Assembly (NCBI GenBank): GCA_948099385.1
Contig: CANUEZ040000168.1
Coordinates: forward strand, 11,008,001 to 11,072,000
DNA length: 64,000 bases
Direction of reading: 5' to 3'
Source of the DNA: Fasciola hepatica
Taxonomy: Eukaryota > Platyhelminthes > Trematoda > Plagiorchiida > Fasciolidae
Part shown: piece by piece, positions 55,154-64,000 of the stretch
How the letters are laid out: each line of letters begins with the position of its first letter
How positions within the stretch are numbered: the stretch's first letter is position 1
Notes under the pieces: generated by a model
What the model was told of the DNA's origin: nothing
What the model saw: the letters and a program-made list of their open reading frames with translations, nothing else
Databases searched by the model: none
Program-made: the position numbers and the translations under genes

Positions 55154-55165
55154 TGATACTGGTTT
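55154..55165 (+). repeat. 12-bp direct repeat flanking the Penelope-like element, right copy
   Basis: TGATACTGGTTT, identical to 51987-51998. Confidence 0.85.
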
Positions 55166-55555
55166 CTATTGACCACATCAGCCGCACCCATTTCAGCTCC
55201 TTCACACACGGTCCAGATATTTTGTGCTGTTATTACCATGTGTGAATCCCACTTCCAGATTTAGTGAATGTTTCGTGCTACTGTGCAATGCTGCTATCAT
55301 CGACCATGCCTTGCCCATGCGTCTTGATCGTTATCAAAAAATATACGATTATTATTGTTATTATACACCCTATCCTTCCTAGACTCCAAAGTCAGTGCAA
55401 AATATCTCGCCATGGGTTACTTCTGCTGCTTGTTAGTTCCAGTTAATCGTGCAAGGTTTTTGGAAGTCCGCTCCAAATATCCGAGCCTTGAAGTATCACG
55501 CGGCAAGGATGCCATTTTGATTGATTTATGGAGACATATGCTACCTCTGTCCGTT
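55166..55555. other. No recognisable gene
   Basis: Contains an imperfect (ATT)n tract near 55344-55362, preceded by AAATATACG as at 13800. Nothing else recognised. Confidence 0.45.
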
Positions 55556-55559
55556 GGCT

Positions 55560-56352
55560 CTGTAAATCAGTAAGCAAACACTAGACGGTGCATTCCTGTG
55601 AGCGCAAGGCTGTCAGACCAGGCTGGTATTCTAAATTCTCCAAAGCTATACCGTAATTCTGCATTTCGATCATAAAATTCGACGATAGTTCTGAGTTTCC
55701 TTTAGTCGTTTTTGCCTTCCTATAAAACACCATCAATCAAGCTTCTGATCAACTTGAATGGTCGTACAAACAAATCTTCGAAGGTTCAGCGCGCTCCGAT
55801 ATACAGCATTGCTAGATCGAGCATCACGCAGCCTTCCAAGGCAGTTTTGGCCCTTCCACTAAGGCCTTGCATCAAATACGACAAATTTTGCCCAGGACCG
55901 GAAGCTTTGCACTCAATACCACTTCCGAAATGCCTCATGAATACATAGCATTGCTCGGCGTGCCCATCGAAGGGGGCTACCTTCACACTCGGCAGGTCGA
56001 ATGCTGAAACTCCGGTAGTTCCAGGTGGCCTCACGGGCTTGATTTTCTCGATTACATCTCTATTTAGTTGCTGATATCTTGAACTAAATGGTTTTCCTGC
56101 TGGACCTCTCAGATCAGCGTCTTGTTTAGAAGGCTCTGTTTTCTTTCTAGCTAAATGCCACTGATGCTGTAATCCTATCACTCTCATCTCCGAATACTGC
56201 GATTTTCAAACTCATCGTCATTAGAAACACATGGTTCAGCACCGACAGCGCTAGAAGACTTAGGGTTATCTAGGGTATCAATAACACCCCAACCACCCCC
56301 AGAGACTGGCCCAGGTAATTCCTGTTGTCTCACACTGTCCGCGTTTCCTCAT
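55560..56352 (-). pseudogene. gag: BEL-like gag, N-terminal part (older family, unit B)
   Basis: Candidate ATG at 56352-56350, close to the LTR-like block at 56399. The frame SVRQQELPGPVSGG and AEPCVSNDD matches the BEL-3 gag start by position. At 55786-56187 is LPSVKVAPFDGHAEQCYVFMR and GLSGRAKTALEGCVML (DUF1759-like capsid). Across a frameshift it continues as FEDLFVRPFKLIRSLIDG and ELRYSFGEFRIPAW to about 55580. It ends before the second helical part of gag. About half of the positions differ from BEL-1/2/3, so it is a separate older family. Confidence 0.8.
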
Positions 56353-56398
56353 CTGCGCATTTCCAATGTGATTTCTTGACAAGGCTCCACTTGAGTGC

Positions 56399-56770
56399 TG
56401 TAAGCCACGACTATCGCAAATTGGGCAACGCGAATTCAATGCAAACAAACCTTAAAACCAGAACAAGGTCGATTTGTAGTTTCTCTGTTAATAAACTGCA
56501 AATCACAAAAAGTACAAATATATACGAGCCTCAAGTACGTGACCAAGTAGACTCAACATTAGAACCCAAAGGTCCAAAATCCCTTGATCTAGGCACGACA
56601 GTCAGAAGCGGCTCATTGCCAAATTCAAGCGTCTCGCACAAACAAACAAACGCGCATAAGCGTTGTGTTTGGACGAGCCTAGAAAATTGATTTCAAATGT
56701 GGACACATTCAAAAAGCAAGCAGGGCATTGGAGAGGTTTTCAATATATACCCTTACCTCTCTGTACCAAA
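56399..56770 (-). repeat. LTR-like block of the older BEL family
   Basis: Begins TGTAAGCC and is about 370 bp long, close to the 377 bp of the other LTRs. It shares landmarks in the same order with them, such as CGCAAATT...GGCAA, CTCTGTTAATAAA, and CCTCAA...GACTCAACA. It lies between the pol end of unit A and the gag start of unit B, exactly where an LTR is expected. The right edge is uncertain. Confidence 0.6.
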
Positions 56771-56859
56771 GTAGATACAAATGTACTTTCAAGATTATGT
56801 GAGGGCTCAGGGTCCTTGGGGGATACGTAAGGGAAAAATAAAATAACTTCATCTTCAGT

Positions 56860-59626
56860 CTGCACCACGCTTTTGGGGACGTGCTTCACTGATCTCGCTT
56901 CGAGCTTGGTCCTTTGCTTTGGAGTCGCCGTCAATACTATCCTCCTCCAGCAAACTCACTCTAGGATGGTTTCGCAGTACATCAAATTTAGTTGTTTTGA
57001 TCATCACCGTCAATACTGGGCCGGTGATTTCTGTAAGGTAGTAGTTGATCACTGCAATAGGCTATTCTTCTATGGGCAATTGAGCCTCCACGACAACAGA
57101 GACGTAGCCACAACTGAACTATCGTTCCCTGGAGATTCACTTCAGCGGAAACTGAAATGCCGGTAAATGCTCCCTCGTCCAGCCTTCTCAGAGAGCCGGA
57201 TCTAAGCGGTTCACCCGCCTGTCTTCTAATACATCCGCCCTTCTTAGGGTTTTCGGAGTGACTCATCTTATATTTGGCCGCAATAATAACAGACTACCGG
57301 GTGGAAGGGCCTTCTTGCCTTCCGGATCCGGGACAATCGGCACTAGAGGTCTGCTTTGCAGTAAGCTTTCTACTTTAGTTGGAAAGATGTCCAGCACCTC
57401 GTCATCGTGGGCTTGCTGTAAGACCAGGGTCGTGAGTACTTCTTCGACCATTCATATCAGTCTTTCTCAAAAGCCACCGAGATGACTAGCACAGTGAGCA
57501 TTCAAGCGCCACTTCATTCTTTTAGCTGCAGTTCTATCTCGTATTTTACCATGGTCCAGGAGACTCTACCACCTCTAGCTCTTCTCATGCTCAAAAGAAA
57601 TATAAGCCACTGTCCGAGTACATGTTTTCAGGAACTTTTCGCCCCAAGACAAGCCTTTGAAAATCCACTGAGAATGAATCAGTGGTCATGTTGTGCACTG
57701 ATTAGAGATGAACTGCTATGGATTGTAAACTAGTTATCAAGTAGCAACACCTTTTTGTGTGTTCCTGTGCAGTCGCAAGAATACCGGACCAAATTATTCG
57801 TCACTCGTCTCCAAGGACGGACACTGTCCCGATTGAATTCTCAAGGCCAGTGCTGCAGCCGCCAAATCTAGCTTCGAAATTAATACGGCCTCCAATGAGG
57901 TCGGTCTCGCCTTTGAGAATTCTATCAGACTATGGCGTCCACCATTTTCATCTGCCCATCATCAGCAAGCGACCAGCTCGTAGCCTTTTCTGATGCATCC
58001 GAAAACAACCGAAGGTGGGCATTTCGTACGCACTTGACGCTCGTCCAGTATCTTTGTACCTCAATCTTGCCGAGTTGATCTGCTTTGTCTAACTAACCAT
58101 ACCGTAGCTCTTCTTCGTCATCCCGGAGAGGTTCATCCCAACCTGTCCCTCTTCGGCAAACTGGTTGGTGTAAGCTCCTTCAAGATAGTATCCAAGGTGA
58201 AACTAATCCCAAAAGGTCGCGGAGATTTGGGGATGACGGCAGAATTTCCCTCTGTGTAGCCGGTCATTTGCATAGGTCAAGGTGGAATACGAACACACCG
58301 ACCTTTGCACTCCATCGAGCTCCAAGCCTGCGCACCATTTGCAAGGTGGATCTCACAAACCCTTTTGCGCTCTCCGTCTTCTCCAACTTTGTAATGACAT
58401 TTAGAACATGGCGGCTTTTGAGTGCTGACTTCAGGCCGATTATTCGCGGCACTGGAACCTCAAAGTGATCTATAACATACTTGACGTTCTCGGCTACTAT
58501 TTTAAGAGCTAATCCACCTTCTTCTGATAGGAACCTCTATCAGTAGCCACACCGGCAGATTCATTTTTATACATGTGTTAGGATGTCTGCTCATTGTTCG
58601 CCGTTTCCACCACAGTGCAGTTGATTTGGATCCGCCCATCGTCTCTTCCACCGGTTCTGCCATGTAAGATCAGACCAAATATCGTGCTTGAGGTATATGG
58701 TGCTTTGCGACTTTCCATTCTTTGATCCAGTACACAGTATGCTTCTAGTACGTCACGATCGATCAACAAATCCGTTTCCTTGTTCTACCACTCCTTGATT
58801 GTGACCCCACTGATTCAAAATCAGTGTCACCGAATAAGTTGTACTTGTTGGAAGATCTCTAATGGGTAATGTCTCTAGGCTCTCTACCTTATTGTTGCTG
58901 ACCAGGGAGACGAGCAGTAGGTGCAGTTAAGATGGCTGGATGACCTGGGTGCCCAGTACCGTGCTGGCTGCTAACGAAGATTTATCCCCTTCGATTGCTT
59001 ATCTGTCTGTAAATTCCTTTTCCACCAAAGTGGGGACCGAGCCAATAACTTCAAGGGCCAAAGCTCTCATCACCCCTACAGGGGTTTCCCCACCGACTGT
59101 TGTTATTCCCATGTAGATGGGTTTTTTAATATCTCGAGACACTGAGACGGCCACTCTAGGTTTCGGGGTTTCCTTTGCATCCAGTTTCCTGGTGTTACGC
59201 AGTAATCGTATTTCCTTGGCACCCACCTTGACTGCAGCTCATTTTTGCTCAACCCACCGCTTCTCGGGTAACCTTTGAGGCAAGCAAGCGCACATCCAGG
59301 CTCTTGGCCAGTTTCTGTTGTTCGTTGCCGCCTACTTTTTGGAGAGTAGGACATTATGATAGGCGATACAGCTGACCACACATCCCAAAAACCTGCGCGT
59401 TTTCAACTTCGAGGTATGATGCTTTTGTGTTTGCCCATGGCGGGCCACTGTTGGGCTCACAAATCCAGCTCAGTGACGCTGCCATAGTCCTGAGTAGCTT
59501 GCTGGTCTCATGCAAAAGTTGACTAAAGCGACTACCACCAATTTGGGAGTGTCGGTCTGTGAATTGCGTCAGGTCCTCCAATGTAGATTCTCGCCCAAAC
59601 CTACTGATCCTGCTGGCATACTCTAC
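56860..59626 (-). pseudogene. pol: BEL-like gag end and pol relic (older family, unit A)
   Basis: Minus-strand order: gag end at 59354-59629 (EYASRISRFGRESTLEDLTQF), decayed zinc knuckle and protease at 58999-59381 (EVIGSVPTLVEKEF, where DSGS has decayed to VIGS), spacer at 58578-58769 (AYCVLDQRMESRKAPY), RT end at 58264-58452 (SRHVLNVITKLEKTESAKGF), RNase H near 57960-58000 (FSDASE), integrase core near 57480-57720 (MYSDSGL for YSDNGS), DUF5641 at 57263-57451 (VESLLQSRPLVPIVPDPEG) and its end at 56880-57000 (IKTTKFDVLRNHPRVSLLEED). Each piece aligns with BEL-3. The RT palm seems lost between 58450 and 58580. Many stops; dead. Confidence 0.82.
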
Positions 59627-59631
59627 CAATA

Positions 59632-59643
59632 ATCATCATCATC
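59632..59643 (-). repeat. (GAT)n tail of RTE-2
   Basis: Four GAT units on the minus strand at the 3' end of RTE-2, next to the BEL unit A gag codons. Confidence 0.75.
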
Positions 59644-59828
59644 GTACAGCATTAAACAGTAGGGCAAGCCCCACTGACCACTGCCTTTCTCACCATGTTG
59701 CACATTGAATTAAAAAGTATGAATATACAAGATGGACAGGGAGTGGACCTACATGGGTGGGAAAAAGAAAGAATGCCCTAGTAGCCAACACACGGAATAC
59801 GCGGTCTAACTGTACAAACGCACGTCGA

Positions 59829-60115
59829 TCAGTCATTCTGATTCGATAGAAAGCGACAAGACGATCGCCACTGTTCGTGGTTCGCGGCCACATCCTTCAG
59901 TGTCTCCAGCCAACTGGTAGACAGATCTTTTGGACCCCAACCACAAAGACGTGAAGCACCTACTTTTCCTAAGCCTGCTGTACATTTTCTCATTCCTCGC
60001 TGCCGCGTCATCTGTTGACCTCCACGTGGTCTCTTCCACTCCCTAGGAGGAGCGGAAAACAGGACACGGTACGGTAGACGTGTGTTTGACATACGTAACA
60101 CGTCCCAACCAACGA
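59829..60115 (-). pseudogene. RTE-2 C-terminal region, shifted frame
   Basis: After WLG the RT frame is lost. The other frame continues VLRMSNTRLPYRVLFSA, GLGKVGASRLCGWGPKDL and TLKDVAANHEQWRSSC, the usual C-terminal region of RTE proteins, and stops with TGA near 59829. A single missing base near 60115 explains the shift. It belongs to the same protein as 60116-61578. Confidence 0.88.
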
Positions 60116-61578
60116 AGTCTACTAAGTTGGATACGCTGTGACAAAACGTTCTCCGAATTATTACCCAGTATTTGATTTCTGTTTTCAGCGTTGCTTATTC
60201 GGCTATTCCACCCGATCTTAGCGATAATACGTAAACATCGGTGATGGAAAACCTCAAGACGACGAATATTTTCAGCATGCAGACTCCAAGTTTCGCAACC
60301 ATACAACAAAAGTGAACGCACTGCGGCACAGTGTACACGACCTTTCAACTTCAGTGAAATATCAGGTCGACGCCACAAATGCTTGAGTTCAGCGTACGCC
60401 GCTCGAGCCTTGGATATGCGCGTGCTCACCTCTGCTACTGTGCTCCCATCCGTCGTCACACTGCTGCCGAGGTAGGTGAAGTGGTCGACAACTGCCAGCA
60501 CCTCCCCATCGAGCATCAAGCTCGGAATCTTTGACGTCCAGTCTTGTAACATCACTTTACACTTTGAAGGTGCAAAGCGCATGCCGAATGGAGCTACATC
60601 TTTTGATAGTCTATCTAGTGCACTTTGAGCATGTTTCGTGGACTCGAACAAACAGACAACGTCGTCTGCGTAATCCAGGTCACACAGCTTCCCACCATTT
60701 CCTAGTTCGGCACCTGCATCCTGAAGATTTTGCAGCGTACTCTTCATTATTTCGTCCATGACGAAGTTGAACAGGAATAGAGACATAGGACATCCCTGTC
60801 GAACACCACTGGTCGTTTCGAACCGACCGAATAGTTCACCGTAAACCCTAACGCGGCCAGAAGTATGAGAATACAATGATCTCAGTAGGTTCACGAACTT
60901 CTGGGGCATACCTTTTCGATGAAGAACACTGAAAAGCGATGTTCGATCAACTGAATCGAAGGCGCCTTTCAAGTCTAAGAAAATCATTATTGTCGGTTGG
61001 CGGTGCGTGTGACGCGTTTCAAGTAGTCGGCGAAGAGTAAAAATCTGGTCGATGCATCCTCGACCTGGGCGGAATCCAGCCTGCTGTTCGCGGACATTCC
61101 TCTCGCGAGCCGGTGTAAGACGGTGCAGCAAAATCGGAGCTAATACTTTGGTGACTATCGGGATTAAGCTAATCCCACGATGGTTACTACAGTCATTGCG
61201 TATTGCCTTCTTGAAGATGGAAGCAATCAACGACTCACTCCATATTGTCGGAATCCGCTCCTCATTCCAAATGTCACGGAGCAAGACGGTAAGTGGTTTT
61301 ATCAAAGCATCTTCACCCAGTTTGAAAAGAACTGGAGGAAGTTCGCCGGGACCTGCCGCTTTCCCTCGCTTTATTGATCGAATGCATGACTCTACTTCTA
61401 CTTCTGATGGGGGCTCAAGTGATCCCACCCAAAGAGTAGCAGTTGTTGACACGGGAGTAACTACACTAGCGTGCGGCCAGCTAAACTGTTCCTTGAAGTA
61501 CTCAGCCCATCGGTCAAGCCTTTGCTGTTTGTTATGGATGGGTTCTCCATTTTTATTGCAAATCGTTTCACTGACCTG
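60116..61578 (-). CDS. RTE-2 reverse transcriptase
   Basis: Open from the TGA at 61582 onward. Early residues include RWAEYFKEQF and the RT fingers (GPGELPPVLFKLGE; GISLIPIVTKVLAPILLHRL). Then come QAGFRPGRGCIDQIFTLR, motif A FLDLKGAFDSVDR, motif B GVRQGCPMSLFLFNF and motif C LDYADDVVCLF. After these lie FTYLGSSVTTDG, RVHCAAVRSLLLYGCETWSL and HHRCLRIIAKIGW. All polymerase aspartates are present. The track from GTG 61452 covers 469 residues including a short frameshifted end at 60043-60115. It would copy the element RNA at a nick made by the upstream endonuclease. Confidence 0.94.
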
Positions 61579-61581
61579 AGT

Positions 61582-62037
61582 TCACCGTCCACCGGTGTCA
61601 CGAATAAGTTTGAACAGTCTTTGACTGTTACCTGAAGCAGCTGCCACTTCCATTTCTTCGGCTACATTGACCCACCAATTTTCGCGATCCTTCTTAAGGC
61701 TTTTAGTAACTTGTCTTTGCAGCTTTCTCCGCATCTTATTCATCTCCTTACGGTTCGAAAGCTGACGCTTTTGCTCCATTATACTCAGCGACTCTTGCGA
61801 GACCCAGTGTCTTTGGTGGACAACGGATCTAGGACCACAGGCAAAACCCGCTTCCACATGCATCGCCTGTTTGATATGAGCCCAATGCTCATTTACATTA
61901 CTGTTCGTCGTAGATCCTAGCTCATGTGCTAACTTCTGCTCATAACGGGTGCGTACTTCTTGATCAGACAAACGTTGCACGGCTAATCGGGTTTGCGGTT
62001 TGCGACGATTAACATGGAGATGGAGAGATAATCGCAT
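61582..62037 (-). CDS. RTE-2 linker between endonuclease and RT
   Basis: 152 codons in phase with the endonuclease and RT and bounded by TGA on both sides. Basic and helical: LSNRKEMNKMRRKLQRQV, KKDRENWWVNVAEEM, then SGNSQRLFKLIRDTGG. RTE-1 has the counterpart KLFRLIRNASG. Its ATG (62037) directly follows a TGA and is unlikely to be a natural start. Confidence 0.9.
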   Translation of the reverse strand: MRLSLHLHVNRRKPQTRLAVQRLSDQEVRTRYEQKLAHELGSTTNSNVNEHWAHIKQAMHVEAGFACGPRSVVHQRHWVSQESLSIMEQKRQLSNRKEMNKMRRKLQRQVTKSLKKDRENWWVNVAEEMEVAAASGNSQRLFKLIRDTGGR

Positions 62038-63156
62038 TCAAACTAATGCATGGTCTGACTGTACGTACGTGGACCAGTAAGATCTACAGTTCTGAACAAA
62101 ACTGCGCAACCGGTAGCTTACGGCGATATGGTCAATTTGACTCAAGGTACTTGTAGAGTTAGAGCGCCATGTCGCTGTGCGACGCGAGCTGTGTCGGAAA
62201 TTTGTCCTAGACAAGAACAATTGATTGTCTGCACAAAATTGGAGAAGCCTATCTCCGTCGTCTGTACGCTCAGCGGGTAAAGCACAACGCCCACCTAAAC
62301 AGGCTTCTGACACACTGAGTTTTCCAACTTGTACATTGAAGTCACCAGCTAGCACTACAATGTCGGAACCTTTACTACTGCGAACGAGAGTGGCGAGGGC
62401 ATCGTAGAACTCATCTTTCTGCAAGTATGAGCTGCAGTCCCTTGGGGCGTACGCCGAGATCACGAACAAATTGCGTTTAACACAACTATCCTTTCGAGCG
62501 CCAACTGACCCTTGGAGTCTCACAGCGCATAAACGACTGTTAACAGGAATCCAGTCTAAAAGGGCAGCCTCAACCTTGTCAGTCAAGACAATTCCTACAC
62601 CACGTTGACCCACAGCTCTAGCTGCTTCGTCTCCTGAGGTGCGCAGAATATACCTCGATGAGATACCAGGAGCAGTTAGTTGAATTACACTGCTGGAATC
62701 CTGTATAGGCGTTTCACTTAAGCAGCAGACATCAGTCTTCAGAGAATCTGTTGTGAGCGCTGGGCACACCTGCTGACAGGGCTGCATGAGTGTACGCATG
62801 TTGAAGGAGCCGAGATTCAGAGGCTGACGGGGCTTGAGAAAATGTGAGTTACCAGACAGAGGATTATTCCCGACACTATTTGACAGTGAATCGTTGCGAG
62901 TATCGACCGTGTTATCAATGGGAGCATTATGGGTGGATAGATGGGGCAAAGAGGGATGGTTAGAGACAGAAGACAAAGGTTGAATAAAAGAGAGGGAACT
63001 CTGATCAGTAGGACACTTATCACTACCCACCCCGCTCGATGCAATGGGCAGCGCGGTCCTGATTATCCTGCACGACGACCGATGCAGTATGGAATTCTTT
63101 GTATTGGTGCAGTTCATGGGAGATGTTGGACGGGTACTGCTAGGGTGTCCAGCCAC
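62038..63156 (-). CDS. RTE-2 apurinic-like endonuclease
   Basis: 372 codons from ATG 63156 to TGA 62038. The first 110 residues are Ser/Pro/Asn-rich and unconserved. The endonuclease follows: LNLGSFNMRTL, VCCLSETPIQ (catalytic Glu), LFVISAYAPRD, IVVLAGDFNVQVG (GDFN), SQIDHIAVSYR (DHI) and the final SDHALV (SDH). All catalytic positions of this fold are present. The TGA lies right after the SDH block, where the frame continues into the linker, so the domain itself is complete. Confidence 0.94.
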   Translation of the reverse strand: MAGHPSSTRPTSPMNCTNTKNSILHRSSCRIIRTALPIASSGVGSDKCPTDQSSLSFIQPLSSVSNHPSLPHLSTHNAPIDNTVDTRNDSLSNSVGNNPLSGNSHFLKPRQPLNLGSFNMRTLMQPCQQVCPALTTDSLKTDVCCLSETPIQDSSSVIQLTAPGISSRYILRTSGDEAARAVGQRGVGIVLTDKVEAALLDWIPVNSRLCAVRLQGSVGARKDSCVKRNLFVISAYAPRDCSSYLQKDEFYDALATLVRSSKGSDIVVLAGDFNVQVGKLSVSEACLGGRCALPAERTDDGDRLLQFCADNQLFLSRTNFRHSSRRTATWRSNSTSTLSQIDHIAVSYRLRSFVQNCRSYWSTYVQSDHALV

Positions 63157-63179
63157 AAAGCAGGAGAACGATTAGGGTC

Positions 63180-63590
63180 CTCATCGAAAGCCTTTAGTTC
63201 TAACAAGAACCTATCTGCAAGGCAGCGGGATGGCTTTGTGGAAGCTCATTTGCTTGGGTCAATTATTCTTCCACTGATTTTGCCGATTGAGTTGCCAGCT
63301 CAAATCGACCCCCAACCTGGAGGACCAGGAGACTGGACTTTGTCTGACCTCTACCCATTGACCTGTCAGGTATGATTGCATCTCCGGCTTAAGGAAGCCA
63401 TCCTGTATAGCTCTTTGGGTCATAGAGGCGCGCAAGCCACCACACCAAGTCAAGATGCAGTCTCTACCCACCTACTCTGTAGTTCCATGGGTCAGCGGTG
63501 CACCATGGCCCTCAGTATGTGTAGTGTTTTCAGGTCCGATCGACAGCCCAGGTGATTCAGAGCCAATCTTAAGTTGTTGTCCAAGCCGAC
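63180..63590. other. No recognisable gene
   Basis: A 70-codon minus-strand frame (63259-63471) has no recognised domain. It may include the RTE-2 5' UTR. Confidence 0.45.
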
Positions 63591-63594
63591 CCCC

Positions 63595-63985
63595 CAGAAT
63601 TTTGACGGATTTGCACCAAAATAGTTTACTGTCTTCGGAGCAACTTGGTTCCCTTCCAAACAGGCCAAGCTTCACCAACATGCTGACCATAAAGAATAGC
63701 TCACTATGAAGGCAGGGTATCCCTTGACGCATTTATCGATTTTTCCAAAGCCTCTGATGGTGTCCCGCCTGACCAGCTTCTCTATGGACTCAGGATGCAC
63801 GGCATCTCCGGTCACCTACCGTCCCTGAATGGGAGCTTTTTAAAGAACGCAGCCTTCTCGGTTCGTGTGTGTACGTTTCGGTCTTAACCTGCACCCACCG
63901 ATATAGGATTCTCTCGGGGCTCGGTTCTTGGTCCTCACCTACTCCTCATTAACATCAACTACCTCCTGATGTAGGTCCGGTCAGC
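63595..63985 (+). pseudogene. CR1/Jockey-superfamily reverse transcriptase fragment
   Basis: The plus strand reads LLSSEQLGSLPNRPSFTNML (63630-63690), the LLSxxQHGFxxxRSxxTNLL motif. After a frameshift come DAFIDFSKASDGVPPDQLLY (63728-63788, motif A with YLDFSKAFDxVPH as the usual form) and GLRMHGISGHL. It then continues VRVCTF and a decayed GSVLGP block (RGSVLGPHLLLIN, about 63917-63955). It runs toward the window end and may continue beyond it. Frames change and stops occur, so it is a relic. Confidence 0.8.
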
Positions 63986-64000
63986 ATAGCGATGTACGCG

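Larger units (their letters stand above)
59631..63170 (-). mobile_element. Nearly intact RTE-like non-LTR retrotransposon (RTE-2)
   Basis: One reading frame from 63156 to about 60110 encodes endonuclease, linker and RT. It is interrupted only by TGA at 62038-62040 and TGA at 61582-61584, plus one frameshift near 60115. The 3' end carries a (GAT)n run, ATC x4 at 59632-59643 on the plus strand, as is typical for RTE elements. It directly abuts gag sequence of BEL unit A, which suggests insertion there. The 5' boundary is estimated from the first ATG. Confidence 0.93.

Noticed and set aside
29748..61584. A nuclear code in which TGA means Trp
   Set aside because: TGG is used normally throughout the intact frames, several Trp losses are TAG, and no animal nuclear genome with this code is known to me. 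Readthrough or decay is simpler.
1..64000. CRISPR arrays, operons, tRNA or rRNA genes, host protein-coding exons
   Set aside because: I saw no regularly spaced repeats, no cloverleaf or rRNA sequence and no non-transposon domain. I cannot exclude short exons without a splice-aware search.

Overview
This window reads as an intergenic, transposon-packed stretch of an animal nuclear genome. I found no gene that I can assign to the host. The mix of families (BEL/Pao LTR retrotransposons, CR1-like and RTE-like non-LTR retrotransposons, and a Penelope-like element with a GIY-YIG endonuclease) is typical of flatworms, and I infer a platyhelminth, perhaps a tapeworm or fluke. This is an inference from element content only. 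Long non-coding stretches, relics with many stops, and the absence of operons or ribosome binding sites exclude a prokaryote.

Layout. 1-2330: a CR1-like element on the minus strand, cut by the window edge. 2331-7095: no recognisable gene, partly strongly purine-rich. 7100-9830: an old RTE-like relic (RTE-1, minus). 10700-11653: the 3' part of a CR1 (CR1-B, plus). 15700-18930: two decayed non-LTR RT relics in a row (plus). 21370-22030: another CR1 tail. 26050-39533: one CR1 copy (CR1-D, plus) broken into pieces by a complete BEL element (BEL-1, 27855-34730, minus) and by a second block that ends in two CR1 tails on the minus strand.

41575-51765 is the best preserved part. An internally deleted BEL copy (BEL-2, plus, gag kept, most of pol lost) carries inside it a nearly intact, very young full-length BEL (BEL-3, 43482-50177, minus) flanked by a perfect 5-bp target duplication. 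51999-55153 is a Penelope-like element (minus) whose 5' end is an inverted copy of its own 3' end, giving 817-bp arms, and it is flanked by a 12-bp direct repeat. 55560-59630 holds an older BEL-like family in an unusual order (gag end, pol, LTR, gag start). 59631-63170 is an almost intact RTE-like element (RTE-2, minus). The window ends in one more RT relic on the plus strand.

The elements do not form a pathway. They record layers of insertion. The most informative signals are the nested BEL elements, stop codons and a frameshift shared by separate BEL copies (so copies were made from an already interrupted source, or the stops are read through), the microhomology deletion that made BEL-2, the inverted-arm Penelope element with a hammerhead-like fold near its ends, and the permuted BEL relic.
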